Source: Lactifluus volemus
Taxonomy: Eukaryota > Basidiomycota > Agaricomycetes > Russulales > Russulaceae
Assembly (NCBI GenBank): GCA_022376515.1
Contig: WTXI01000005.1
Coordinates: 558,001 to 622,000, forward strand
Length of the DNA: 64,000 nucleotides
Direction of reading: 5' to 3'
Shown: positions 1 to 10,601 of the stretch, one piece after another
How positions within the stretch are numbered: position 1 is the stretch's first letter
Layout: each line of letters begins with the position of its first letter
The notes under the pieces: model-generated
What the model saw: only the letters and a program-made list of their open reading frames with translations
What the model was told of the DNA's origin: nothing
Databases searched by the model: none
Translations under genes and position numbers: made by a program

Positions 1-1321
1 CAGCCACGAGATGCTCGTATTGTCGTTTTGCAAAGTTGAAACGCCGCGTGCAATTACAGGTGATGATTCGCCATTGAGGTAGCGCGTGAAGAGTTGTCCA
101 ACAGCCGCCAGCTCCGTCTCTGAACCGTTGTGCGGAACAAGTTGGCCTGACAGCGCGATGTCGTTCAGGCCCGGGGCCTACGTTTGCGTGAGCACGTTGA
201 CGGACAAAATGCGAACAAACAGAGCTAACGATTGTCGTATTGGTCCCAAGGCCCTGCCCTAGAAATACGTTCTCATAGGACAGGTTGAACACAACGGTAC
301 CGAGGTTGAGTTGGAACGGGCTAAAAATATCTGGTGTGAGGGCGATTACAACTTTGAAACCGCGTCTTACCTCGGATTCGTAAGTGTGGTTACACTGTGG
401 AAGTTGATGCCGCCCTCTTCACTGTCGCTAGGTAATAGAAATTCCTTCAGTACGACATTTCCATCGAAGCTATTGATGCCTGAAGGCCCTAAAGTCAGGA
501 TTTAGTGCCTAGAAAGCTCGATCTAGTGCGCACCCCTCAGGGTTATGTCTTTCTCAAAGCTCAGACCCTTGGAAACAGGGAAAATCAGCGCCCTAACATG
601 GAGCTGATCACTCCGCAGACGCCAAGTGAAGTTGCTAGACGTAATCATGGACTGAGTAAACTGCCCGAATGCATCCTGGTCGGTAATTGTGAAATCAGTT
701 GTCTGGTTGATGTATGCGCGTTTTCTCCTCGCATGGAGGGTCTCGAGATTGAAGAGACCCAACTGAGACTCTTTGGATCCATTAACCCAGGAGACGCGCA
801 GGGGCTGCGTGAAGCCAATCTGAGCGGAGAAAATCCCTGTGTGTGAGACCTTGGAAGGATATTAGCAGATGGGATGACGCGTAAGAAGAGACTGCTGCCA
901 TTACCCATCCGTCCATGTGGAGTGAGAAGCTGAAAAAGAATGAAACGCTGCTCAGTACCAAGTAATGAGTTTCGCTCAAGAAGAACTCACGAAGTATTTG
1001 TAGGTTGTACTATTGCCACTCTGTCGATATTCAGTTGGGAGACGTTTACGATGTGCTGGGCAATGGCTTTGACGACCGGGTACAGCAGCACAAAGAGGAG
1101 ACCAATCCCCACGATGGCCACAACAACCTGAGAGATCAAGAACCAACGCTCTTGTAGAACGGCGTCGCGGCACCCGCAGGAGTCGTTGACTGGAGTCCTC
1201 CGTCGCTTCCGTCCACTTTATCCGCCTGGACATCAGGCTCTTCGACAGGTGTGGTTCGCGCAGCAGGGGGAGTCCCAAAAGGATCCGTATCTGCGAAAGC
1301 ACCCGCATTATCTAAGGGCAT
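1..1321 (-). CDS. DUF3712-family membrane protein, 3' end outside the window
   Basis: A low-complexity N-terminus (from ATG at 1321-1319) leads into one transmembrane helix read near 1055-1130 (ISQVVVAIVGIGLLFVLLYP). The rest is the beta-rich extracellular or lumenal part: MDGWVSHTGIFSAQIGF, then LGLFNLE, then SPFQLNLGTVVFNLSYENVF, ending in QLVPHNGSETELAAVGQLF. The WV.HTG block and the repeated beta-sandwich pattern match fungal DUF3712 proteins, whose function is unknown. At least four exons are needed: GTGAGT at about 990 to CAG, GTAATG to CAAG at about 865, GTGCGC to TTTAG at about 492, GTAAGA at about 375. The stretch between the N-terminal frame (ending FYKSVGS) and the helix frame needs one extra base near 1143-1150; FYKS-R-WFLISQ would then be continuous. 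The gene runs off the left edge. Confidence 0.72.
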
Positions 1322-2265
1322 CGCCAATCGACATGCTTCGAAGAAAAACACGAGAAAGAAGAGGCGTACATAGAAGACTAGCAGCTGACGCGGTTGAACC
1401 TGAAGGCATATCGTCCTTGTACACAATAGCCGGGTGCTCGTTGGAGACGGGGAATAATGAGCAAGGAAAACCAAAGGAAGGCAAGCGGTTGGGGTTAAAA
1501 GGAGCATAGATGAAAGAGTGAAACAGCTAAGAAGCCACACGCTACTGAACCACCAATTAGGCAAAGTAATTGATTGCAGGGTAAATATCAGCGCGTCATG
1601 TGCTCGCCCATGGATTATGGAGACACCATACGATGATGTACGCGAACATCGCTCCAAGTGGTATTCGATTCCGCGGAAACGTGGGAGAACAAGGGCCAGA
1701 TCGGTGAGCGTATATTAATGAGATCCTATAACAGCATCTCATTTCACAGGAAATGTCATTCGAAAGAAAGGTGGCTTTCGATACGCAAACAGTGACCTCG
1801 ATGCTCGTCCCTAAGTCTAAGTTGGCAGTGTGGACACGAATGCCGCTCGCGCTTCACACTACATCACTGGCACGTGTTTTTAAAGCCATTCTCCCGGTTG
1901 TCGTTGTGACGGACCGTTCAACAATTTAAAACCCACGTCCAAATCACCTATTTTTAAAATCCAGCCGTCTCTTCTTTCGAGCTTTCCACCACCATCACTC
2001 ACAGACTGAAACCCCCACCAGCGGTATCCCAACCTGAGCGCTAGGCATTGCAGGGTACCTCCAATGGTATACTCTCTGCTCCTTACTTCGTTCTGTTTAC
2101 CATTCTAGTAACTTACATACCCCGCATTGAAGTGGTGCCTTGCTTAAAACTTTCTTTATTAGTAAGAATTACTCCGTGGATGTATGCTTCGGAAGCGGGG
2201 AAGAGTATTAGCGGTGAGCGCCACTAGGACACGTTCCCTTCCCGTGGTTCCCGAGTCGCACATTA
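1322..2265. other. Intergenic stretch, no gene recognised
   Basis: Upstream region of the DUF3712 gene and downstream of the 3.6 kb minus-strand gene. Short open frames exist on both strands, but none has recognisable protein features or a splice structure. The part at 1925-2040 is C/T- and A/T-rich and may be a promoter, but no transcript start can be argued. Confidence 0.4.
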
Positions 2266-3631
2266 TTACTCATCGTAAATGGATGCAGAGTTGCTTCGCG
2301 TGTCAAGTAGTTGTAAAGTAAAGTACACATATCCAATACATAGTAGAAAGTGGGATTGGGAGACACAAAAGCAAACAAAAAGGCACTGTTGAGAGAAATT
2401 CAAGTACTGGTGTCCGAGATCGATCACGCGGTACACCTTCCTCGCCTGGTTCACCTTCCTCACGACTTTTTGGCGAAACATCAACGACGGAGTAGTGCCA
2501 AGCCCTAAAGCTTCAGTACCGCGTGAGGCTTCGTCAGGGTCCATTTTCGAAGCAACCTGTGACTCTGAACCCTTCGCTTGTGCGGGCATCGCGATATGAG
2601 CACCCTGCGTGAGGGTTCTTCAAAAGCAGCGTTGGCCCCTGGAACAGCCTCAGCTTGACCGGATGGGGCCGACGAGCGCACAGGAGCGCCAGGCGGTGTG
2701 ACATCAACATCCTCCTTCTTCGGTTGGCTACCCGCAATGGACACGGAGACGGACGTCTGCGTCCTATCGCTCGCACTGGAGTTCCTTCGCACGGGAAGTT
2801 GCTTGGCCTGGGCTGCAGCACGCGAGCGTGTCGATCGTCTCTCAGGTGCCCTCGTGCCTTCCTCAGAACCATCTACTCTTGTGCCTCTGCGCCGCCATTA
2901 CCCGGAGAGCCAACGTCTGATGGCAACACGACGGGTGCGCGATTGGCCCGAGTACGCTTTGCAGGGTACGTTGCATCGCCGTCGTCAGCCTCACGCCGGC
3001 GACGACGGGAACTAGTTTGTCCACCATTGCGCCGCCTGCGTGGGCTCGGCTTCTCTACTTGTGGTGGCGCATCAGCGGGTACAGAAAGAGGTGTATTTGC
3101 ATCTATGCTTTCGGGATCCGCAGCATCGCGAACTCTGTTGGCGGGCCGTCGAGCGCGTGCAGTAGCATTGCGTGCCACGTCGTCCGCTGGACTCGATGAG
3201 TTCTGCCCGTGTGCACCGAATTCGAGTTCTGGAAGGGAAAGGGCCAATCGGCCGAGTGGATGGTATATTGGCAACGGTGGCTTCATTGGGTATTTCGGTT
3301 TGATAGACGCTGTCGGCACATTGGCCGGGACACCGGAAATGGGAGGTGCCTGTGTGGAGCGGGTGGACAAAGCCGGGGCCGGACCGAGACCCGAAGTGGT
3401 CGTGCGAATATTCTGGCCAGAGCGCTCGATGCAGAGTTCATTCGGAAATTGGAGAGAGGGTGATCTGTAAGTGGTCTGCGGCTTCCTGCGGGAGACAGCG
3501 GTGTTCGTGCCTATTTTGGAAGAGAGAGACGGGTGGTCGGACGCTTGGATGGCGATGTTGACCACGACACCGGTCGAGTCGACGCGAATGGGACGACGTG
3601 AACCGGGAACTACGGTTAGAAGGCTGGCCAT
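2266..3631 (-). CDS. Unrecognised Pro/Ser/Arg-rich protein
   Basis: Open frame from ATG at 3631 (MASLLTVVPGSRRP) encodes a disordered protein with basic clusters (SPRRRRNGG, SSRRRRREADDGD, PAKRTR), suggesting a nuclear or nucleic-acid-binding role; this is inference only. The frame ends in a stop at about 2873, but a different frame continues immediately (VDGSEEGTRAPERRSTRSR, AQAKQLPVRRNSS, KKEDVDVTPPGAP), so either an intron or a missing base lies near 2875-2885. A further 47 nt intron (GTGCTC to TCACAG, about 2553-2600) would join EEPSRR to VASKMDPDEASRG. The last part (FRQKVVRKVNQARKVYRV) is basic. No family recognised. It is divergent from the gene starting at 3931. Confidence 0.45.
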
Positions 3632-3930
3632 AGGTTAGGGTGGAATGTGGAGATGGTAGGATGGCAGCGTGATGGGAGTAAACTCGACGTTCTGCAGAAT
3701 CGAGAAACCTGGTTGAGGGACAATGGACGGTCCCACAACGACAGGGTGGGAGGGAGTCCCCTTGTGGAGGGAGAAGGAACAAGATGGAGAAGATTGAACG
3801 CAAATTCGCGAGCGATGAGAAGCGGGAAGTGGCGAAGGCGCAAGCGGACATTAATTCAGGTTCGTACAACTGTTATACCTTGACCCTCCCTATCATGTCA
3901 CGTGTATGTCCTCTTATTCACACCCACGCC
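3632..3930. promoter_or_regulatory. Shared upstream region of two divergent genes
   Basis: About 300 bases separate the minus-strand ATG at 3631 from the plus-strand ATG at 3931, so both promoters must lie here or overlap neighbouring 5' ends. An open frame beginning at 3784 runs in frame into the 3931 start, so a longer N-terminus for the plus gene cannot be excluded. No clear TATA box was identified. Confidence 0.35.
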
Positions 3931-5747
3931 ATGGTTGACACTTCCTCATCTTCAGTTTATTTTGATCCAGATGTGCCGAAGAACACTGCCACACCCGTCC
4001 CTATGGGCACTCCAGGGACACCTGACTTCTTCCTTTCTTTGCTGGAATACATTCGCACAAGTGCCTCCAGTTTCCCCCTCGATCCAGTCATCTTTCAGTC
4101 AGTTATACTTTGCGTCATGGCAGGTAATAAACACCTTTTGCTAAGAACAAGAGAGGAGGATATTCCCATCGTTCAGAACTTGGCTGCCCTAGTAAGTGAT
4201 CCCGTGTCGCGTGCTGTCCACTTCGGGGGTAAACTTCTCCGACCCGGAGGCCCGCTATTCCGGCATAGGTTTTCCTCGCCTCTGTCCCTCCCTCGCTTAT
4301 GGTATGAGCTCATCGTGCCTACCAGATTTTCACCAACATACTAGGCTGCACAACCCACAAACACAAGATAGCATCTTCGTCGGGTATCTTGCCACAATCT
4401 TTCGTCCCATCAATCTTCTCTTCATCTCATCAAGGTACACCAGCGCCGACGGGCCGACTGGCCTCCCCTTTCAAGGTGCGCGCGAAACGTCCACGCTCTC
4501 ATCCCATCTCAGAAGGTCACGGTCGCGTGGCCAGTGAGCCAAATGCTTCACCATCCGAGACATCTACTTCCCAACGCGAACGTCCGGACGCCAAATCTAG
4601 GCCTCCTTTGCGTCCTCCATTTCACATCACAGGGGAACGCTCCGATCCGTCAGGGTTTATCGAACCTGATAGTCCATGGACTCAACGACGTTCGGAAAAT
4701 TCATTCCTGCCTACGGCCTCGTGTTAACTGGGCTCGAGCACGCCAGCGTGCCTTGTCAGCGTGCCCTACTCCGCACCCTGTTGGAGAATCGTGTCCCTTT
4801 TGACGAGCATTTAGCTAGTTCTAAGCCCTCGCTTTGGGAACTTCCAGAAGGCTTTACTCTCGTATACGTGTGTCCGTTCGATCCCCGCGAACGACCGTCG
4901 ATTCATAAATCCTTGGTGCGTCACCCACTCCTCACCTTTCTCTTCCCACGGGTCTTACCAAATGTCCGTCCTTACAGCTCGACAAGTTTTCGCTCAGCGT
5001 AGCCGTTGCCTTACATCCCAGTACACGAGAAGCATATCGTACCTACCTTGGATCCCACTTTTCCAACACGCAAACTTCAATCCTATCCTCTACGCCGACA
5101 CAGCTAGCCAATCCAACGCCGTCCTCCCGCGCGACATTCTCTCGCGTCTAAGTTCTCTCAGCACGTCAGCACATGTGAACATTCACCCTTCGCTCCGACT
5201 CTACATCGCGGATCTGATCGCCGCGGCGCGGCACCATCATGAACTCGACGGCACGCTGCTCGGCCTGCACTGTTTGCAAGACGCGGAGGCGTTTGTGCGG
5301 GCGCACCGCGTACTCGGGGCAGGCGACGCAGGCTCTGTCGAGCGCCCCCCGACGCTTTCAATCACGTCTGCGGCGGGGAGCACGTCATCCCTCCCTCACG
5401 GCGCCGGAGGGAATTTAAACGTACACCTGCACTGGGTCGACGCAGGTTCATCTGTCGCTCCATCAGCATCACGGCCCGCATCGGCGGCACCAGACGTAGA
5501 AACGGATTGGCTGCATGTGGACCCACGGGAGAAGTGGGATGTGTCGGAGGTGGATGTAGCGAAGATCGTGCCCCGTGTCATTTCGCATCGACTGCGCGTG
5601 CGTGATGGACCAGAAGATGAGATGATGTCAGGTGTGATGTTTACGACGACAACCCCCCGAGTACTCACAGGTGTTGAAAACAAGGAAGGTGTATGGCGGA
5701 GAAGGACTGTAAAAGAGATTCTAGTCAAATTGATGACACAAGTCTGA
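3931..5747 (+). CDS. MoxR/magnesium-chelatase-like AAA-related protein
   Basis: ATG at 3931 has a good context (gccATGg). Exon 1 encodes FFLSLLEYIRTSASSFPLDP and VMAGNKHLLLRTREEDI. An intron follows (GTAAGT at about 4193 to CCAG at about 4342). After a low-complexity insert the conserved block is PAYGLVLTGLEHASVPCQRA, then PFDPRERPSIHKSL, an intron (GTGCGT to ACAG), LDKFSLSVAVALHPSTREAY, another 65 nt intron (5039-5103), then LYIADLIAAARHHHELDGTL and DAEAFVRAHRVLG. This GLEhAs..QRAL / LDkF / YI.DL..AaRHH order is that of fungal proteins annotated as Mg-chelatase or MoxR-like. No canonical Walker A is visible, so ATPase activity is doubtful. The insert-to-core junction needs one extra base near 4660-4700. 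Confidence 0.55.
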
Positions 5748-7439
5748 CTTTGCGTATAGTCCTGAAACTCCACTGCGCTGAATGGGCAAACGTTCCCCTG
5801 TTTCACCCTTGACAAACAATTACTATTATTGCACCGGGTACCTGGCGAAGACGCGAACTTTTCCTTCCTTTAAATCCGCATTTGTACCTTTATATTTTAC
5901 GGTCAACTACGTATGATACGTGCCCTAAGGTGGAGGGTTGGTGTAGCGATGTGTGTAGTAATGTGGAGAGGTGGGGGTACAATGATGGGAATCGGGCGTA
6001 TAGCTACCAGTGGACGTGCGGCGCGGACACGTGGCACAACTTGTGTTACAGGTCTCTTCTTGCCGAACAACCCTAAGCACGACAAAAAAAAAATTGAAGT
6101 GGTGCCATCGCTAGCTAACCAAAGTTTTTTTTTTTAACAAAAATTTCTTTCCAATAACGACAACAAAAGCACGCGAGAATATATTGCAAGAGCCAAGAAT
6201 AGCATTAAGAAAAGCACAACCAAAAGGGCTCCATCAGACAAACGCACAACTCGCAGGCAAGGTATGCTGGTCACCCGAAGGCTCCCAAGCTCCCAAGCCT
6301 AACGTCCTCGAGCTGTCCCTAAGAAACAGCATGTTCTCTGTTTAACGAGTGTGCGCGGGTGTCATCGACTGGAGTTGAAGGATGTGGCATGTGTAAACAT
6401 GCAAGACTCGGTTAGTTTCTATAGAAAGATCCTAGCTGAGTATGTTCTGAAGAAAAAAGTAAAGCGGAGCGACAGGTTTATATACGGCAAGATGTTCAGG
6501 GCAGGCTATCTGGCACGTGGGTCGTCTTGTCCTTGGCTTTTTCCAAATCGAGACACATGGCGACTCACTGGGTTTGAAAAACTTGAAATGAGTCCGCTGT
6601 GTAGGATCAGGACAAAATAATCCGCCGTAAGCTTTAATGAGATATATCGAGAACCGGAAATTGTTTTGCCAATTTGTTCAGCAAATTAACTTGAAGCTGT
6701 AAACGAGGCGAGAAGGCAACTGCGACCAGGCACACGGACACTGATATTTATTCAGCATATTTCGTAGCCACACTCCCAGTGGTCATATAGGTCCGTAACT
6801 AATGTTGTTGCCTCATTTCTCGTGCACCGTTAGCGTGAGAGTGTGCTGAGATTGTCAATAGGATGACCCACGTGTGCGTCCTCTCAGATCCAGGCTTTCC
6901 TTTTATTTTGTAGGGAAGCAAGCGCAGACCAGGCGCATACAGATGATCGCCGCTTTTTGCATGCGACATTCAAGTTCCTTCGCCTATCTCTTGAACTGCA
7001 AGTATGCGTACATCGGCTTAAAGTGCCGCTACAAATGTGGCGGAGCGTTCTCAGGGTTGCGGCGTATGAAATCAGATAGATAGCGTGATAGCGTGAGTGC
7101 GCGGCCCACCAGTGCAGGTAAGAGAAACGAAAAAGTGGGTCCCTCAGGGTCCATATGTCCCTGAAGTTCCAGCACAACTTCACCACGCGTTGATCAGCGT
7201 CATGCTTCCGGTGCGTCGTTTCTCCATACGGAGTACTAGAAACTCTGCCATGGTGCATTCAAGGCTATTCTAGGAGGATTCGCCCAGAGATGGCCCTTTT
7301 CTTTGATAAATAGTAATAGTTCTCAAGATCCCGTGGCCACCGACACAGCCCACTTCAGTCTTTTGAACGTCTTCTACCTTGTGGTATCGGTGCTTGTCCC
7401 CCCATCCGATTGTCCTCACTTGACGACCCAATCGCCAGT
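5748..7439. other. Intergenic stretch, no gene recognised
   Basis: Between the MoxR-like gene and the next plausible plus-strand gene. Scattered frames of 60-120 codons occur on both strands, with no recognisable motif and no consistent splice sites. A-rich runs (6084-6093, 6125-6136) may mark polyadenylation of the upstream gene. The possibility of a fast-evolving gene at 6351-6620 (+) remains open but unsupported. Confidence 0.35.
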
Positions 7440-8095
7440 ATGCCACCTCCTCGACGCACTGGACAAGGACACACCCGAGTCAGCACTCCCTTGCTCCCCG
7501 GGGGACGGATTGAAGACGGTGGCGACGACCGGTGTACCAGTAGTGTTGGCTTTCGGAAGGTGGAGCCACCTCCGTTACGCAAAGATGCGGCGCATTTCCT
7601 TCTTCATGCGCACATACCTCGTGTTCACGGCCTTTCAAGGCCTATACACCATCTGAACAACTTCATTTAATCTTTAGGGAACCTCGCCGGCTCGCAGCAC
7701 ACGCCTCTGCCACACTCTTTCCAGTCGACTTTATACTAGAAAAACAGATAACGGGGGCGTTCCTCGCCCGTTACATTTTTGAATTGGACAAGTGAGTTCC
7801 TCGCGTGACCATCTTGTTACTCGTTTCAGTTTACGAGCCACTGGCACTCAGGCTACTTTCTGACGAACACCGCAACATCGCCCGGGATATAGCCCGAACG
7901 ATCCTCAGGACGTTTTGGATCCAATGGCGAGAGCCTTCCTCAGCGGGCAGCGGTCGCTATCACTTACAAGAAATCGTGGCGGACTTACGGGTCTCTACGT
8001 GTAAGTTGTTCACTGCTAAGTGCGATGATAAACCAGGCCAGACCTTCACATCGCACAATGTCAAGCCCTGCCATCATGTTCCTTTTGGGGAGTGA
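7440..8095 (+). CDS. Unrecognised protein, multi-exon
   Basis: The 3' exons are well supported. A reading frame with LAAHASATLFPVDFILEKQI and GAFLARYIFELD ends at a consensus donor (GTGAGT at about 7791). A CAG acceptor near 7828 then joins in phase to YEPLALRLLSDEHRNIARDI and RTILRTFWIQWREP. A GTAAGT..CCAG intron (about 8000-8037) leads to a short tail and TGA at 8093-8095. The upstream exon is less clear: the frame from ATG at 7440 (MPPPRRTGQGHTR) is open to about 7670, but the join to the core exon is not resolved. The helical core vaguely recalls RGS-like folds, but I cannot assign a family. Confidence 0.45.
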
Positions 8096-8186
8096 TCGTG
8101 GATAGATGGGTTGGGTGTGTATCTATGTTGGAGGGGCTGTGTTATGGAGGTGATAGATGAAGGCATATGATAGCTGGGAAAGTGCT

Positions 8187-8275
8187 TTGTTATTCCAAGT
8201 GACAGATAATTTCTGTACACCTCCACCAGTAGGTGTACAGACATCATTTGTTGCTTGGAACAACAAACCATCACA
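8187..8275. repeat. Imperfect palindrome
   Basis: A perfect 11 bp inverted repeat (TCTGTACACCT / AGGTGTACAGA, about 8212-8242) with an 8 bp loop lies inside a longer imperfect palindrome. The left arm TTTGTTATTCCAAG and the right-arm complement TTTGTTGTTCCAAG sit at matching distances. It could be a short foldback element or a hairpin-forming relic. The rest of 8096-8977 shows no gene. Confidence 0.6.
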
Positions 8276-8977
8276 CTGTAGCAGCACCTTGGGCACCATG
8301 TGTGCTATTTCTGGCCTGGATGAAGCAATGATGGTGTAATTCAGATCAATAGTTGTTTGAAAAGGTCAGGTACCAATATCATCCATGGTTTCGAACGTCC
8401 AACAGCGTCTGACAGCGAGCCATGGCTCGCAGAGTAACAACGCAGCCAGCGCCCCTTCTTGTTGCTGGGAGGAATGCTTGTCCGTTATTAGTGCCAGTGC
8501 TTGTCATTTCGTAGGAGGTAACGCAGTAGTGAATAACTCACACCTGTGCGAATTACATGCCTAGTCAAGTGGTGTCAATGCCAAATTAGATAGGACAGAA
8601 AGTTGTCGTTGTTTTTTTCAAAGGAGCCTCAAGTCGTGCCAAGAAAGCAAACAGGAAGAGACGGACTAGCAGGTGCCAACGCAGGTTGGCACGAACTCAT
8701 GATTCTTGTTCGAAAGCAACATAACGAGGGTGGAGAATATAACTAACACTGCGGGCACTCGTCCGCCTGGTATCGTTGCAGCACAACAGCAGCCTGAAGT
8801 CAAACCAGAATGCCTCTAGGCACAACACAAACTACTTCCGCATGGGCGCCCACCATCAAGCACCGCGGCGCGGCGAAGTTACAATTCGCGTCTATCAGGA
8901 TTGACCTTGGGTTTACCTTGACCACGGCGAGCGATTCAGAGTTCAAAAGGAAATGCGGATATAAAGTATATTTATCT

Positions 8978-9819
8978 CTACAATTTCTTGACGTTTATCT
9001 GTTCATTTCCGCGGAATATGACATGACCTTCTCGCTCAAACAGGGGCGGCGGGCGAGGTGGTGGACCGCGTCTGCGCTTGGACTTTGGCGCCGCGGAATC
9101 TCCGGATTTATCAATATCCATAGCGATATCGTTGTGAGGAACAGGAGCCAGCTTCGGAACGGGGGGAGCCGGAATACGACGTGACAATTGACAGCGAAGA
9201 CAGCTAGTAGTTATAAGATGGCGATGATTATTAGAACCTAGATGACATGTGGGCATTTAAAAATAGCGTTTTGAAAGAAGAAAAAAAAAAGGCGTACTGT
9301 TAATTCGGACGGTAGCGGATTGGCCGGGGATAAGAACGGTGTCACAACCTTTGCATAGCGTCCGCTTCACTGTAGGATCCCTTGATGGAGCCCTATATGA
9401 GACAAGCAAAACACGCAGATGGACGAGAAAAAGAGCTCACATTTTCACCGTCGCTTTCTGCCCAATCAACCTCATCGCACGCACATACCCTTGCCCGATA
9501 TCGGAGGCGCGTATCACTCGCCCTTTACATTGTTCCTGAGGGCGCTTTCTCCCTGACGCCTTTGGCAGCGGCGTCGTTGTGGTCCCTGCAGTGATGAGCA
9601 CGGATGATGGGCGATCGGCTGAATAGACAAGTCATCCACCAGACGTTCCGAGTTATCTTCTGAAGATCCCTCAAGGTCAAGGGTGGGTCCGCGGTTGCAT
9701 TGGCGTGAGATGGACTCCATGCACACAGAAGCTTGGTACAGGAAGTTAAGCCGCTGAAGAATGTCTCTATTCAGGACGTTGTTCGGCTTTGGTGCCTCGT
9801 CTTTATTCTTCTTGCCCAT
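8978..9819 (-). CDS. RPR2: RNase P/MRP protein subunit Rpr2 (Rpp21-like)
   Basis: Processes pre-tRNA 5' ends as part of nuclear RNase P, and likely pre-rRNA in RNase MRP. ATG at 9819 begins MGKKNKDEAPKPNNVLNRDI, then LQRLNFLYQASVCM, the family's N-terminal helix. Later exons give DIGQGYVRAMRLIGQKATVK, DPTVKRTLCKGCDTVLIPGQ, SATVRIN and TTSCLRCQLSRRIPAPP. The CxxC pairs (CKGC, CLRC) form the zinc site. The tail is basic and acidic by turns (MDIDKSGD, PKSKRRRGPPPRPPP) and ends NVKKL. The intron at about 9386-9426 (GTGAGC to CATCAAG) splits the Met of VKM-DPT; another lies at about 9240-9300. The junction after the N-terminal helix, about 9550-9690, is not resolved. The start lies only 14 bp from the first upstream ATG of the divergent Yippee gene. 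Confidence 0.85.
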
Positions 9820-9913
9820 CTAGACCACAACAATGACGGAAGTCGGGAGAGGGAGAGGGAAGTCGTGCCCGGACAAAAAAGGAAATGGAACCCTTTGGAT
9901 CGAGCAAACAGTC
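9820..9913. promoter_or_regulatory. Very short bidirectional promoter, RPR2 / Yippee
   Basis: Only 94 bp separate the RPR2 ATG (9819, -) from the conserved Yippee start (9914, +), and only 13 bp if the in-frame ATG at 9833 is used. The interval contains a purine-rich run (GGGAGAGGGAGAGGGAAG). The core promoters and 5' UTRs of the two genes must overlap or extend into each other's transcribed sequence. Confidence 0.5.
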
Positions 9914-10503
9914 ATGTCTACCGCTTCTCCTTCAAAGGTTGTGCATGCATTCGAGGGACACCCGAGATTCTACTGCTCTAACTGCTCCGCAGTGATAGCA
10001 AGTATTTATTATATCCCTCTTGCCTAGATCTGACACTCCCTCCTTGCTCATATCCAGGCTTTGAAGGACGAACTTATCAGCAAATCATTTTCCGGACGGG
10101 ATGGGCGTGGATAGTACGCTCATAGTACACCTGTATCGTTCCAGCATATACCTGACACTTATTTTGCAGCTTAATGCATTCTGTCGTCAACATTCGGGTT
10201 GGTGCCAAGGAGGAACGGCCATTACTGTGAGTGCCACCTCGATCACTGGATACTCATTTCGTCATTGCATGAAAGTACCGGTGTCCACACTGTCGCCGAT
10301 GTCTTTTGTGTCGGTTGCGGAGATAGGCTTGGATGGTTTTACCACAAGGCCTCCGACCAGTCGCAGAAATACAAGGAAGGTAAGCCCCTCTCTGTCCTTG
10401 AATTATCGTGCGTTGTTTTCCGCCGAGCTCCCGAAATGTAGGGAAGTACCTCCTCGAGCGAGAACGGCTGGTAAAGGATAATGCGTGGACGTTGGATACA
10501 TAA
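9914..10503 (+). CDS. Yippee-domain zinc-binding protein
   Basis: A 118-residue protein from five exons: 9914-9991, 10058-10113, 10170-10226, 10276-10379 and 10442-10503. All four introns are GT..AG, 49-66 nt, and the joined length is divisible by three. It reads [20 protein letters not shown] then [61 protein letters not shown] and [14 protein letters not shown], ending NAWTLDT. The paired CxxC motifs and the LGW and QKYKEGK signatures are those of Yippee proteins, which share a beta-tent fold and in animals and yeast act in CTLH/GID-type ubiquitin ligase contexts or the cell cycle. An in-frame ATG at 9833 would add 27 residues that look like 5' UTR. Head to head with RPR2. Confidence 0.9.
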
Positions 10504-10601
10504 CATAAAGACCAATCGAGCCTACGTGATATTGTACACACTCCATCCTCGAGGTATATCTTGTACTCATACAGTAGTCGACAATTCCACACCTCGAGCT
10601 T

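Noticed and set aside
5913..6137. Frame with VAMCVVMWRGGGTMMG
   Set aside because: Short, unsupported by splice sites or family, and ends in poly-A rich 3' flank.
8810..9184. 124-codon plus-strand frame
   Set aside because: It overlaps the 3' part of RPR2 on the other strand, which is clearly the real coding sequence.
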